DNA of 42,279 nucleotides, taken from positions 1-42,279 of the forward strand of contig ONIH01000027.1 of the NCBI GenBank assembly GCA_900317825.1. Reading direction: 5' to 3'. A program made the position numbers and the translations under genes. The notes beneath the pieces are model-generated. The model did no database searches. It saw only the letters and a program-made list of their open reading frames with translations, and was not told the origin of the DNA. This stretch comes from an uncultured Lachnospiraceae bacterium (GTDB taxonomy: Bacteria; Bacillota; Clostridia; Lachnospirales; Lachnospiraceae). Shown piece by piece: positions 15,993 to 24,593 of the stretch; the stretch's first letter is position 1; every line of letters begins with the position of its first letter.

Positions 15993-16021
15993 TTTGTATT
16001 AAAACGCTCTTATGATATAAT
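15993..16021 (+). promoter_or_regulatory. extended -10 promoter of the alpha/beta hydrolase
   Basis: TGATATAAT at 16013-16021 gives a perfect -10 with an extended TG. A weak -35 (TTTGTA, 15993-15998) is 17 bases upstream. The predicted transcript starts about 13 bases before the hydrolase ATG, just in front of AAAGGAG. Confidence 0.65.
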
Positions 16022-16040
16022 ACACCAAAAGGAGAAAAAA

Positions 16041-17000
16041 ATGAACATTAAATTACTAAAAGAAGACGATTATATTTCTGTTATGAATTCAGAAAATAAA
16101 AAATGGCGGGAAGAGAACGTAAAGCAGGGGACTTTTAAGAGCTTTGACGGCACAAAGATAAATTACTACTACGCTATTCCGAAAGAGCGTAAGGGAAATA
16201 TCATGATGTTCCACGGCTACTCCGAGTTTTTTGGCAAATACCATGAGATGGCGTGGTATTTTTTCCAGGAGGGATATGCTTTCTTCTTTATGGAAATGCG
16301 CGGTCACGGGTATTCCCAGCGTTTCGTCGACAGGATGGACTATGTCTGGATTGACACCTACGATAACTACGTCGACGATCAGAAGGCTTTCTATGACAAG
16401 GTCGTAAAAGACAAGCTCGGCAAAAAGCCACTCTACCTGTTCTGCCATTCGATGGGAGGAGCAGTCGGTGCCCTCTTCCTTGAAAAATATCCGGACATCT
16501 TTAAAAAGGCTGTCCTCAGTTCTCCAATGCTCCAGATAAATACAGGTTCCTACCCGAGGCTCGTCGCGCGAGCTGTCATGTGGTACGCCCGTCGCCGCCG
16601 TCTTGGAAAAATGCCAGGTCCCGGCCAGCGAGAGTGGGACCCTGATGACAGGGCTGACCGCGAGTACACCTATTCGAAGGCGAGATACGACTACGTAAAG
16701 GAGATGCAGCTAGAGGATGTCCACCACCAGACCTGCTGCGCGACCTTCGGCTGGATGGATGCGTCCTTTAAGGCCGACAGGAAGCTGGTGCGGAATGCTT
16801 CGAAATGCGTGACACCTGTCCTATTATTCCAGGCAGGCGCCGATACGCTCGTCACTGCCGAAGGCCAGAACAGATTCGCAAAAAAAGCGCACGACGTGAC
16901 TGTCGTGCGCTACGAAAAGGCCGCCCATGAGATCTTCTCAGACGCCTATGATACAAGAGTCGATTACTTCACCAGACTCTTTACTTTTTTGCAAAGCTGA
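16041..17000 (+). CDS. alpha/beta hydrolase, monoacylglycerol lipase / lysophospholipase type
   Basis: A 319-residue PldB-type serine hydrolase. After an N-terminal strap come the oxyanion block MMFHGYSEFFGKYHEMA, the MRGHGYS turn, the nucleophile elbow CHSMGGA with Ser137, then QAGADTLV with Asp268 and KAAHEIFSD with His296, completing the triad. A basic cap segment (ARRRRLGK) lies in the middle. No signal peptide or membrane segment, so cytoplasmic or membrane-peripheral. The frame is open far upstream through the inserted element, but ATG at 16041 has AAAGGAG and a promoter just before it. Its last 20 bases overlap the end of the convergent GH3 gene. Confidence 0.9.
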   Translation: MNIKLLKEDDYISVMNSENKKWREENVKQGTFKSFDGTKINYYYAIPKERKGNIMMFHGYSEFFGKYHEMAWYFFQEGYAFFFMEMRGHGYSQRFVDRMDYVWIDTYDNYVDDQKAFYDKVVKDKLGKKPLYLFCHSMGGAVGALFLEKYPDIFKKAVLSSPMLQINTGSYPRLVARAVMWYARRRRLGKMPGPGQREWDPDDRADREYTYSKARYDYVKEMQLEDVHHQTCCATFGWMDASFKADRKLVRNASKCVTPVLLFQAGADTLVTAEGQNRFAKKAHDVTVVRYEKAAHEIFSDAYDTRVDYFTRLFTFLQS

Positions 17001-19404
17001 GAAGTCTGCTTACATTTATCTCAAGCTGCTCACGGGTCACTGTGCCGAGCTCAAGTCCCGTGAGTATGTCTTCATAATCGTGCCTGCTGCCCGGCATGAA
17101 AAGCGTGGTTCCGGCTGCTGCTACTTTTGCAGGCTCAGGATATCCCCATTCCGAGTTCTTCTCGGACATGCCCGGCACTACCCAGTCTGTCATCAGCACT
17201 CCCTTAAATCCGAACTCGCGCCTTAAGATATCTGTCATCAGGTCTTTTCTCTCTGAGGTGTGGATTCCGTTTATCAGGTTATAACTGCTCATCACAGATC
17301 CAGGCTGTGAGGCTCTTACAGCTATTTCAAATCCTCTTAAGTAAATCTCACGGAGAGCACGCTCGCTGGCGCAGGAGTTGCTGACCATCCTGTTCGTCTC
17401 CTGATTATTCGCGGCAAAGTGCTTTATGGTCGTGTATCTGCCCTGATGCTTCTGGACTCCGTTTGTAACGGCAGCTGCCATATATCCGCTTATCAGCGGG
17501 TCCTCCGAATAGTACTCGAAGTTCCTTCCGCATCTGACGTCACGCTGGATATTAAGAGCCGGTGCCAGCCAGATATCTACTCCGTAGATCTCCATTTCAG
17601 AGCCTACTACATCTCCGCACTCTTCCGCAAAGTCAGTGTCCCAGCTCTGTGCAATGGCTGTTCCGATAGGGATAGCTGTTGCGAACTGGTACTTTATCTC
17701 TCCTCCGCTCTCTGTCCTCTTCTGAGCATTTCTGTACTGGATTCCAGGAATCACCTGGACTACCTTAGGACCGAATTCATAGAGTGAATTCATCATAGGA
17801 TTTCCATACGAGTACGTACCGTCCTTATCGACTCCATACTTTCTGTCAAGTCTAAGCCCCGCAGGACCATCGGCCATCACCAGGCCGCGAATTCCCTTGT
17901 CCTTCTCTTCAAAAGTCTCTCCGGCACTTCCCGGAACCTTCTGTCCGGCAGCCCCGATAACAGATTCTATAGTGTTATCCTTATAGGCTCCAACTGAGAG
18001 CTTCGCGAGCTCCTCGTTCGGCATCTCCTTTACTGCTTCATCTATCTGATCAGGCTCATCGTAGTTTACATCTACGCATTCTATGTCATCCTGGGTAAAC
18101 TCAATGACCTGGGCTTCCGCCGCATCGTCCGGTATCACTCTCTTTTTTTCAGGAGTAAAGTCCGCAAAGTCTGTTTCTCCCAGAGCATTTCTTACCTGCT
18201 TTGTCTTTATATCCTCTGCTGTCCGCAGCACACAGACAGTTTTCACCTCGTCAGAACTCTCACCGACAGAAATGACTGTATCTCCGGCCGGGATGATATA
18301 TGCTGCCGCAGCCTCGTCAAAGCAGGCTATGTCTCTTAAATCCACCTTTACGGAGACAGACTTTTCTCTCCCTGCATCTACCACCGGAGTCTTGATAAAC
18401 CCCGCAAGTACACGAAGTGGTTGGTCGAGACGCTCATCCGGAAGCGAGGCATAGACTTCTACTACCTCACGTCCCTGGAAGCTTCCGGTATTTTTTACCT
18501 TTGCGTTTACGGTCAGGATCCCGTCATCTAATGAAGCATCCTTTGGAGTCACCTTAAAGTCAGTGTAGCTCTTTCCATATCCGAACGGGAAAAGAGGCTT
18601 TGCTCCCTCAGTCCCGTAATATCTGTATCCGACATAGATGCCTTCACCGTAACGGGTGTTATTTTTCTTTGCGAACTCTCCTACCGACTCACGGTCCTTC
18701 CATGAAACCCACGAAGCGGACAGCTTTCCTGAAGGATCTGCTTTTCCTAAAAGGATATCAGACAGGACTACTCCCGTAACCGCTCCAAGCTGTGATAAAA
18801 GCAGGATATTATCAACTGCGTCTGCTACAGGCGATAAGTCCACCGGACCGCCTACATTCAGGACCAGCATGAATTTTTTATAGTCAGCCTTAAGCTGCAG
18901 GATGTCGCTTATCTCAGTCTTTGTCAGCAGGAAATCTCCGCGGATCCCCTGTCTGTCTGTTCCCTCACCGCAGACACGGGAGAGCACGTATATGGCCACG
19001 TCGCCGCTACCAGTCGGAATGTCATACTCAGGCTCTGTCTCTATTTTTCCCATCGAATACTGGATCGGGTTCATGCCGGACTTCATGGCCTCTTCTTTTA
19101 TCTGCTTTACGAAGCCTGCGTGGTTTTCTTTTTTTACCCGGTCGTACTCGTCCATCCACTCCTTCGTCGTCACCGTAAATCCAGCTCTCGTAAGCCCCTT
19201 CTCAGCTGTCACGTAGAATCTCGAATTCACATCTCCGGAACCCGTTCCGCCTTTAAGCGTGTGTCTCGCGCCGTTTCCATAAAGTCCTATCGCGCATGGT
19301 CCTTCAAGAGGAAAATCCCCGTTCCTCTTTAAAAAAAGTGTGCAGCCAGCGGCTCCCCTTCTCATCTCTCTTATATGCTTTTTTTCATGATCTAAAAGTT
19401 TCAT
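16981..19404 (-). CDS. GH3 beta-glucosidase with reversed domain order
   Basis: An 807-residue family 3 glycoside hydrolase with no signal peptide, expected to hydrolyse cello-oligosaccharides or other beta-glucosides in the cytoplasm. The order is swapped relative to classic GH3: the (alpha/beta)6 domain comes first, with GEGTDR (acid/base candidate Glu147), then a fibronectin III-like domain (about 290-400), and last the TIM-barrel domain with GRNFEYYSEDP, IKHFAANNQ and GVLMTDW (nucleophile Asp740). The same order is known from Butyrivibrio and Ruminococcus beta-glucosidases, so the arrangement is ancestral, not a rearrangement here. ATG at 19404 has AAGGAGG; the promoter overlaps that of the divergent dehydrogenase. 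Confidence 0.93.
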   Translation of the reverse strand: MKLLDHEKKHIREMRRGAAGCTLFLKRNGDFPLEGPCAIGLYGNGARHTLKGGTGSGDVNSRFYVTAEKGLTRAGFTVTTKEWMDEYDRVKKENHAGFVKQIKEEAMKSGMNPIQYSMGKIETEPEYDIPTGSGDVAIYVLSRVCGEGTDRQGIRGDFLLTKTEISDILQLKADYKKFMLVLNVGGPVDLSPVADAVDNILLLSQLGAVTGVVLSDILLGKADPSGKLSASWVSWKDRESVGEFAKKNNTRYGEGIYVGYRYYGTEGAKPLFPFGYGKSYTDFKVTPKDASLDDGILTVNAKVKNTGSFQGREVVEVYASLPDERLDQPLRVLAGFIKTPVVDAGREKSVSVKVDLRDIACFDEAAAAYIIPAGDTVISVGESSDEVKTVCVLRTAEDIKTKQVRNALGETDFADFTPEKKRVIPDDAAEAQVIEFTQDDIECVDVNYDEPDQIDEAVKEMPNEELAKLSVGAYKDNTIESVIGAAGQKVPGSAGETFEEKDKGIRGLVMADGPAGLRLDRKYGVDKDGTYSYGNPMMNSLYEFGPKVVQVIPGIQYRNAQKRTESGGEIKYQFATAIPIGTAIAQSWDTDFAEECGDVVGSEMEIYGVDIWLAPALNIQRDVRCGRNFEYYSEDPLISGYMAAAVTNGVQKHQGRYTTIKHFAANNQETNRMVSNSCASERALREIYLRGFEIAVRASQPGSVMSSYNLINGIHTSERKDLMTDILRREFGFKGVLMTDWVVPGMSEKNSEWGYPEPAKVAAAGTTLFMPGSRHDYEDILTGLELGTVTREQLEINVSRLLSFAKK

Positions 19405-19422
19405 AAGGCCTCCTTTTTCTTA

Positions 19423-19472
19423 TTAACAAATCTGATAAAATCCATTATAATGTGCGAAGGAGGTTTTTACAA
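19423..19472. promoter_or_regulatory. overlapping divergent promoters sharing a palindromic -10
   Basis: The palindrome ATTATAAT (19444-19451) supplies TATAAT to both strands. Plus: TTAACA (19423-19428), 17 bases, TATAAT (19446-19451), driving the dehydrogenase. Minus: TTGTAA (19467-19472), 17 bases, TATAAT (19444-19449), driving the GH3 gene. RNA polymerase cannot occupy both at once, so the two genes should compete. Confidence 0.7.
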
Positions 19473-20656
19473 TGAATAATTTCGTATATGACATCCCGAC
19501 AAAAGTCTATTTCGGGAAAGATGAAGAACTGAATGTGGGGAAATACTTAAAGGAATTCGGCGCCACAAAGGTGCTCCTTCACTACGGCGGTCACTCCGCT
19601 GAAAAGAGCGGTCTCCTTGGAAAAGTGCGGAAGGCCATGGATGATGAGGGCATCCCTTTTGTAGAGCTCGGCGGCGTTCGTGCCAACCCTTCGATCGAGC
19701 TTGTCCGCAAGGGAGTTAAGCTCGCCATCGATGAAAAAGTAGATTTCATCCTGGCCGTAGGAGGCGGTTCTGTAATGGATTCGTCAAAGGCCATCGCTCA
19801 CGGCGCCGCAAATCCTGGAGTCGATGAGTGGGACCTTCAGCTTAAAAAAGTGCCGTTCACTAAGTCTCTTAAGAAGGGCTGCATCCTGACCATCGCCGCT
19901 GCAGGTTCTGAGATGAGCGATTCCTGTGTCATCTCAAACGACGAGCTTCATATGAAAAAAGGCATCAACTGCCCTCAGAACAGGATGAACTTCGCCATCG
20001 AAAACCCGTGCCTTACCTTTACAGTGCCAAAATACCAGACAGCCTGTGGCGCAGTCGATATCACTATGCACACTCTCGAGAGGTATTTCAATAAAGGCGA
20101 TCACACTGAGCTTACCGACGCGCTTGCCGAAGCAGTCATGAGAGAAAATAACAAAGCAGGAAAGATCTGTGTAGAAGACCCTGAAAACTACGATGCCCGT
20201 GCCACTATGATGTGGGCGAGCTCGATAGCTCACAATGACCTGACAGGGCTCGGCCGCGGCAAATTTTTACAGCTGCACCAGTTCGAGCATGTGATAAGCG
20301 CTGTCTATCCTGAAGTCGCACACGGAGCAGGACTTGCTGCACTCTGGCCAGCCTGGGCGAGATATAATATGCCTTATAACAAAGACCGCTGGGCCAAATT
20401 CGCGAAGAATGTCTGGGGCGTGGACTGCGACGAAGCCCATCCAGAGATCGGTGCCTCAAAGGCTATCGACATGCAGGAGGACTACTACCGTTCGATCGGT
20501 ATGCCAGTTACTCTGCGTGAGCTCTCTCCGAAGATCACTGAGGATGATCTGACGAAGTTCGCAGATATGGTGTCTGAAAACGGAAATCGTGTCTTAGACG
20601 GTCCTAAACCGCTTGACCGAAACGACATTCTCGCCATCTATAAAGAGGCATTTTAA
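19472..20656 (+). CDS. iron-containing alcohol dehydrogenase (butanol dehydrogenase type)
   Basis: A 394-residue group III dehydrogenase of the BdhA/YqhD branch that reduces aldehydes to alcohols with NAD(P)H in fermentation. GGGSVMDSSK (97-106) is the nucleotide-binding turn. The metal ligands line up with YqhD as Asp196, His200, His269 and His284 (in AVDITMH, LQLHQFEH and EVAHGAGL). Length is normal. AAGGAGG at 19457-19463 and a very good promoter precede the ATG. The gene is monocistronic and ends at a two-way terminator. Alcohol specificity cannot be read from sequence. Confidence 0.93.
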   Translation: MNNFVYDIPTKVYFGKDEELNVGKYLKEFGATKVLLHYGGHSAEKSGLLGKVRKAMDDEGIPFVELGGVRANPSIELVRKGVKLAIDEKVDFILAVGGGSVMDSSKAIAHGAANPGVDEWDLQLKKVPFTKSLKKGCILTIAAAGSEMSDSCVISNDELHMKKGINCPQNRMNFAIENPCLTFTVPKYQTACGAVDITMHTLERYFNKGDHTELTDALAEAVMRENNKAGKICVEDPENYDARATMMWASSIAHNDLTGLGRGKFLQLHQFEHVISAVYPEVAHGAGLAALWPAWARYNMPYNKDRWAKFAKNVWGVDCDEAHPEIGASKAIDMQEDYYRSIGMPVTLRELSPKITEDDLTKFADMVSENGNRVLDGPKPLDRNDILAIYKEAF

Positions 20657-20700
20657 CTTTCTGCTGGCCTCGAGCCGCACGACTGCACTATTATCTGACA

Positions 20701-20746
20701 TAAAAAGTAAGCCCCCTGATCTCATATGAAATCGAGGGGCTTTTTT
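20701..20746. terminator. bidirectional terminator between convergent adh and paaK
   Basis: AAGCCCC (20709-20715) pairs with GGGGCTT (20736-20742), with further internal pairing, followed by T6 on the plus strand and a weaker T-tract on the minus strand. Confidence 0.85.
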
Positions 20747-20755
20747 GCCGGATCT

Positions 20756-21994
20756 TTATTCAAATCTCTCGTCGATAACTCTCTTTGACTTCTTCTCAGA
20801 GCGCGGCAGGACGCCGATCTCGACTACTTTTACGATAGGAGTGAAGCCTATGCGCGCCTTTACCTTTTCAGCAACAGCCTCTGCAAGTTCAGCAAAATCC
20901 ACAAGACCAGTTGTAGCCTCGACATAGATACGCATTGTATCCTTTCCGTCGAGATGTGAGATACGGATCTGGTACTCGCTCGAGAGGTCATCGAAGGTCG
21001 CAAGGATCTCTTCTATCTGCTTAGGGAAGACGTTTACACCCTTTATCTTCATCATGTCATCAGAACGTCCCATGATCGTGTCTATTCGAGGATACTTACT
21101 GCCACACGCGCAGTCTCCCGGAATGATACGCGAGATATCATGCGTTCTGAATCTGATCAGCGGAGCTCCCTCCTTCACGAGAGTCGTAATGACTATTTCG
21201 CCCCAGGTGCCGTCCGGTACGTTCTCACCTGTCTCTGGATTTATGATCTCGAGATAGATGTAATCGTCCCAATAGTGCATTCCGCACTCATACTTACAGC
21301 TGATACCGATACCAGGTCCGTAGATCTCGGTAAGTCCGTAGATATCGTAGATCTCGATCCCGAGTTCTCCCTTGATTCGGTTTCTCATCTTCTCGCCCCA
21401 GCGCTCGGAGCCGATGATGCCCTTTTTCAGATATATCTTATCTCCTAAGTCTTCCTTCTCTATCTCCTCGGCGAGAAGAAGGGCGTAGGAAGAAGTCGAG
21501 CATAAAACTGTCGTCTTCATATCCTGCATGAACTGAAGCTGCTTCTTTGTATTTCCGGGACCCATAGGAACAGCCATTGCTCCGAGCCTCTCGCAGCCAG
21601 CCTGGAATCCAATCCCGGCAGTCCAGAGTCCGTATCCCGGAGTGATCTGTACCCTGTCCTTATCTGTGACTCCTGCCATCTCATAGCAGCGTTTGAACAT
21701 ATCGGCCCAGTCATCCACGTCCTTTGCAGTATAAGGAATAATGACAGGTGTACCGGTAGTTCCGCTCGAAGAATGGATGCGGACTATTTTTTCTTCAGGC
21801 ACAGCCATAAGTCCAAGCGGATAAGCATCTCGCAGATCCTGTTTCTGCGAAAAAGGAAGTGCCTTAAATTCTTCAATAGTTTTAACTTCTTTAATGCCCG
21901 CTTCGCGAAGTTTTTTCCCGTAAAAATTATCCGACTTCTCCAGGCGTTTTACCTGGTCGTTTACCATCGCTAGCTGATCGTCATTTATTTCCAT
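20756..21994 (-). CDS. paaK: phenylacetate--CoA ligase family protein
   Basis: A 412-residue AMP-forming acyl-CoA ligase of the PaaK family that would activate aryl acetates (phenyl-, indolyl- or hydroxyphenylacetate) to CoA esters, or run in reverse to make ATP. SSSGTTGTP (75-83) is the AMP-phosphate loop, IYGLTEIYGPG the adenine motif, and IRFRTHDI and GRSDDMMKIKGVNVFP the hinge and C-terminal domain. Length is slightly short but normal for the anaerobic branch. The start overlaps the end of iorB by 14 bp. Together with iorAB it forms the archaeal/clostridial-type route from aromatic amino acid keto acids to aryl acetates. Confidence 0.93.
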   Translation of the reverse strand: MEINDDQLAMVNDQVKRLEKSDNFYGKKLREAGIKEVKTIEEFKALPFSQKQDLRDAYPLGLMAVPEEKIVRIHSSSGTTGTPVIIPYTAKDVDDWADMFKRCYEMAGVTDKDRVQITPGYGLWTAGIGFQAGCERLGAMAVPMGPGNTKKQLQFMQDMKTTVLCSTSSYALLLAEEIEKEDLGDKIYLKKGIIGSERWGEKMRNRIKGELGIEIYDIYGLTEIYGPGIGISCKYECGMHYWDDYIYLEIINPETGENVPDGTWGEIVITTLVKEGAPLIRFRTHDISRIIPGDCACGSKYPRIDTIMGRSDDMMKIKGVNVFPKQIEEILATFDDLSSEYQIRISHLDGKDTMRIYVEATTGLVDFAELAEAVAEKVKARIGFTPIVKVVEIGVLPRSEKKSKRVIDERFE

Positions 21995-22556
21995 AGTTTA
22001 ATGCCCTCTCGTTCACTTCCCAGAGTTTCTCAGGAAGTCTGTCGTGTATCGCTTTCTGTATGTCTTCTGTCTCAAGTCCCAGCTCTCCGGAACGGACTGC
22101 CGCTCCTAAGAGAAGGACGTTTAAGACTTTTGAGTTTCCTATTTTCTCAAGTGCCTCGTCTGTCTCTATGACAGTCAGGTTCTGTACTTCTTTTTTCAGG
22201 TAATCGATCTGAGCCTTGTCGTCGTATTCGGCTATCCCTATCATGGCTGACACCGGCTCCACCGGCCTGCGGCTTACGACTACGGCACCGTTCTTTTTAA
22301 GGAACGGGAGCTGCCTTACTGCCTCACCCGGTTCGAATGCGATGATAAGGTCTGCCTGACCCTTTCCGATAAGCGGTCCGTTTATGCCGTCTCCGATCTT
22401 TACATGAGAAAATACCGAGCCGCCGCGCTGCGCCATTCCTATTGTCTCAGCTGTCTCCACTTGCATTCCACGGTTCATCGCAGCAGCTGCGATAAGCTTG
22501 CTCGCAAGTATCGTTCCCTGGCCCCCGACTCCACAGAGGATTATATTCTTACTCAT
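21981..22556 (-). CDS. iorB: indolepyruvate:ferredoxin oxidoreductase, beta subunit
   Basis: A 191-residue gamma-domain protein that pairs with IorA to oxidatively decarboxylate aryl pyruvates to aryl acetyl-CoA. The N terminus KNIILCGVGGQGTILASKL is diagnostic, followed by ETAETIGMAQRGGSVFSHV. A GTG start nine bases further up is inside the GGAGGTGG ribosome site; the ATG at 22556 is better placed and overlaps the iorA stop by 8 bp. Intact, in contrast to its partner subunit. Confidence 0.93.
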   Translation of the reverse strand: MSKNIILCGVGGQGTILASKLIAAAAMNRGMQVETAETIGMAQRGGSVFSHVKIGDGINGPLIGKGQADLIIAFEPGEAVRQLPFLKKNGAVVVSRRPVEPVSAMIGIAEYDDKAQIDYLKKEVQNLTVIETDEALEKIGNSKVLNVLLLGAAVRSGELGLETEDIQKAIHDRLPEKLWEVNERALNYGNK

Positions 22557-24325
22557 TATGACCACCTCCGCTTATAGCCTGTACCGGACAGATCTGCTCG
22601 CAAAGAGTACAGCCGGTACAGAGAGTCTCATCTATCGAAGCCTTTCCGTCCTTAAAAATCAGTGCCGGGCATCCCAGTTCATTGATACATCTCTTACATC
22701 CTATACACTTGTCAGGATCTATGTGTGACTGACCTGACTTCGGCTTGAACTTTACGATGCATGGCGACTTGAAGATGATAGCCTTGACTCCCGGCTCATC
22801 TGCTACCCGCTTAACCGTTTCAACAGCCTTATCGAAATCCAGCGGATCTACCGTCTCTACCGTCGTAAGTCCTATGGCGCGGAGGATTTTTTCGATGCTT
22901 ACCTTGTCTACTACATCGCCCATCAGGGTATGTCCCGTACCCGGATGCGGCTGATGCCCGGTCATCGCAGTTGTCGAATTATCCAGGACTACAAGCGTCA
23001 TATCAGCCTGATTATAATAGGCGTTTATCGTTCCTGTGATCCCCGATGCAAAAAATGTCGAGTCGCCGACAAACGCAAAGGCCTTTGTATCAGGCTCCAT
23101 TCTGTTTACACCCTGAGCCATATTGATCCCGGCTCCCATGCACAGGCACGTATCAGTCATATCGAGAGGATGAGCGTTTCCCAGTGTGTAGCAGCCGATG
23201 TCTCCACAGTAGATGGTCTTTTTTCCCTTCATAGCCTGCTTTACAGCATAGAAACTGGCACGATGAGGGCAGCCTGCGCAGAGGACAGGAGGTCTTACCG
23301 CAAGCTCAGGAGGATCATCTCTTTTCACCTCATCTGAAGCTGCACCGTTTTCTAAGAACTTCGCTATATCAGCCTTCACCGAATCTACTGAATTCTCACC
23401 CGACGGCTTTACATCGCCGGTGAGTTTCCCACGGATCTTTACATCGAGTCCGTATTTTCCGCAGATGAATGCAGAGCACTTCGTCCTTTCCCTTTAAGAA
23501 TTCAAGCGCCAGCTCTTCCGGGAACGGGAACGGAGTCGCAACCCTTAATATATCTGGGGCTTCACTATCTCCAATCGCATCAAGCGTATACTCATAGTTG
23601 ATTCCATGAGTAGCTATCCCCTTTTTCCTATTCCCTATCCCCTTTTTAACGAAGTTTCTCTTATATTCTGAGAATACTTTTTTCAGATCTGCATTTCTTT
23701 TTTCTATAAGAGCATGGTTCTTTACAGAAAGGCGCGGAAAAATAACCCACTTCGAGGCATCCTTTACAAAGCCCTCAGGCTTCGTCTGGTAATACTCGGA
23801 TGGTTCTTTTATGGATTCGTATCCGTGATCGACTCTTGTGGTCGGACGGAAAAATACAGGGGTGTGATATTTTTCAGAAAAGTCGAAAGCCTCCTGTATC
23901 ATCTCATAGGCTTCGTGAACTGAACCCGGATCAAAGACCGGGACTTTGGAATACATACCGAACGTTCTGGTATCCTGTTCGGTCTGACTTGATATAGGGC
24001 CCGGGTCATCAGCTACTACTATGACCATACCGCCCTTTACCCCGATGTATTCGAGGCTCATAAGTGGGTCGGATGCTACATTCAGCCCAACCTGCTTCAT
24101 GGTCACAAGTGACCTGGCTCCGGCAAGGGATGCGCCTGCTGCCATCTCAAGGCCTGCCTTTTCATTTACAGACCACTCGACATAGACGTCGCCGTGATTT
24201 CTCTTTGCTATCGTCTCAAGTATCTCCGTAGAAGGAGTCCCCGGATACCCTGCAGCAGCGTCAACACCGGCTGCCAGGGCTCCGAGGGCGATAGCTTCAT
24301 TTCCCATCAGAAACTCTTTGTGCAT
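22549..24325 (-). pseudogene. iorA: indolepyruvate:ferredoxin oxidoreductase alpha subunit, frameshifted
   Basis: The thiamine-diphosphate subunit of Ior is split in two frames. The first half (24325 to about 23468) begins MHKEFLMGNEAIALGALAAG and carries the PGTPSTEILE and VVADDPGPISSQTEQD blocks of the pyrimidine-binding domains; it ends normally at GKDEVLCI. The frame then shifts at about 23467; read in the shifted frame the protein continues ICGKYGLDVKIRGKLTGDV, through the thiamine-binding GDSTFFASGITGTINAYY and two [4Fe-4S] clusters (CIGCKRCINELGCP, CTGCTLCEQICP), to 22549. Between LCI and ICGKYG the family normally has an acidic stretch of about a dozen residues (EELDP-like), missing here. 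So a small deletion, not a multiple of three, broke the gene. Start at 24325 has AAAGG. A sequencing or assembly error remains possible. Confidence 0.88.
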
Positions 24326-24356
24326 ACATACTACCTTTCTAAAAACGTATGGTAGT

Positions 24357-24399
24357 ATTGTAGCTCTTTTTCGTTCTTTGAGCAATAAGCGATGCTTAT
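24357..24399 (-). promoter_or_regulatory. iorA promoter with adjacent palindromic operator candidate
   Basis: On the minus strand TTGCTC (24380-24385) and TACAAT (24357-24362) are 17 bases apart, 31 bases before the iorA start. Touching the -35 is a perfect inverted repeat, ATAAGC-GAT-GCTTAT (24385-24399), placed where a repressor or activator would bind. Confidence 0.5.
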
Positions 24400-24493
24400 C
24401 TGTCGTGATAGATCTCATGGATAGCATCTCCCCTCTCCGTTTCCATAAGCGTCTCCAATAAAGTCAGTATATCAGAAAGTTATATAATTACGC

Positions 24494-24572
24494 TTTTTAT
24501 GCATTTTTCATTTTGAAAATCCTGATTTTTATGCATTTTCCTATTTTAAAAGTCCGATTTTTATGCTACAAT
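24494..24572 (+). repeat. 32-bp direct repeats upstream of the ATPase gene, with promoter
   Basis: TTTTTATGC starts at 24494, 24526 and 24558, an exact 32-bp period (three helical turns). The first two units are full length and share a second palindromic block (ATTTTGAAAAT / ATTTTAAAA). The third unit runs into an extended -10, TGCTACAAT (24564-24572). This looks like a two- or three-site operator on one face of the DNA next to the ATPase promoter. Confidence 0.6.
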
Positions 24573-24593
24573 CATGCTGTGAGGTAATTATCA

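Noticed and set aside
15771-16040. Possible 90-residue N-terminal extension of the alpha/beta hydrolase
   Set aside because: The frame is open only because it runs through the inserted repeat element; ATG 16041 has its own AAAGGAG and promoter.
24494-24566. CRISPR array
   Set aside because: Only three short AT-rich units at 32-bp period with similar, not unique, spacers and no cas genes; they fit an operator array better.
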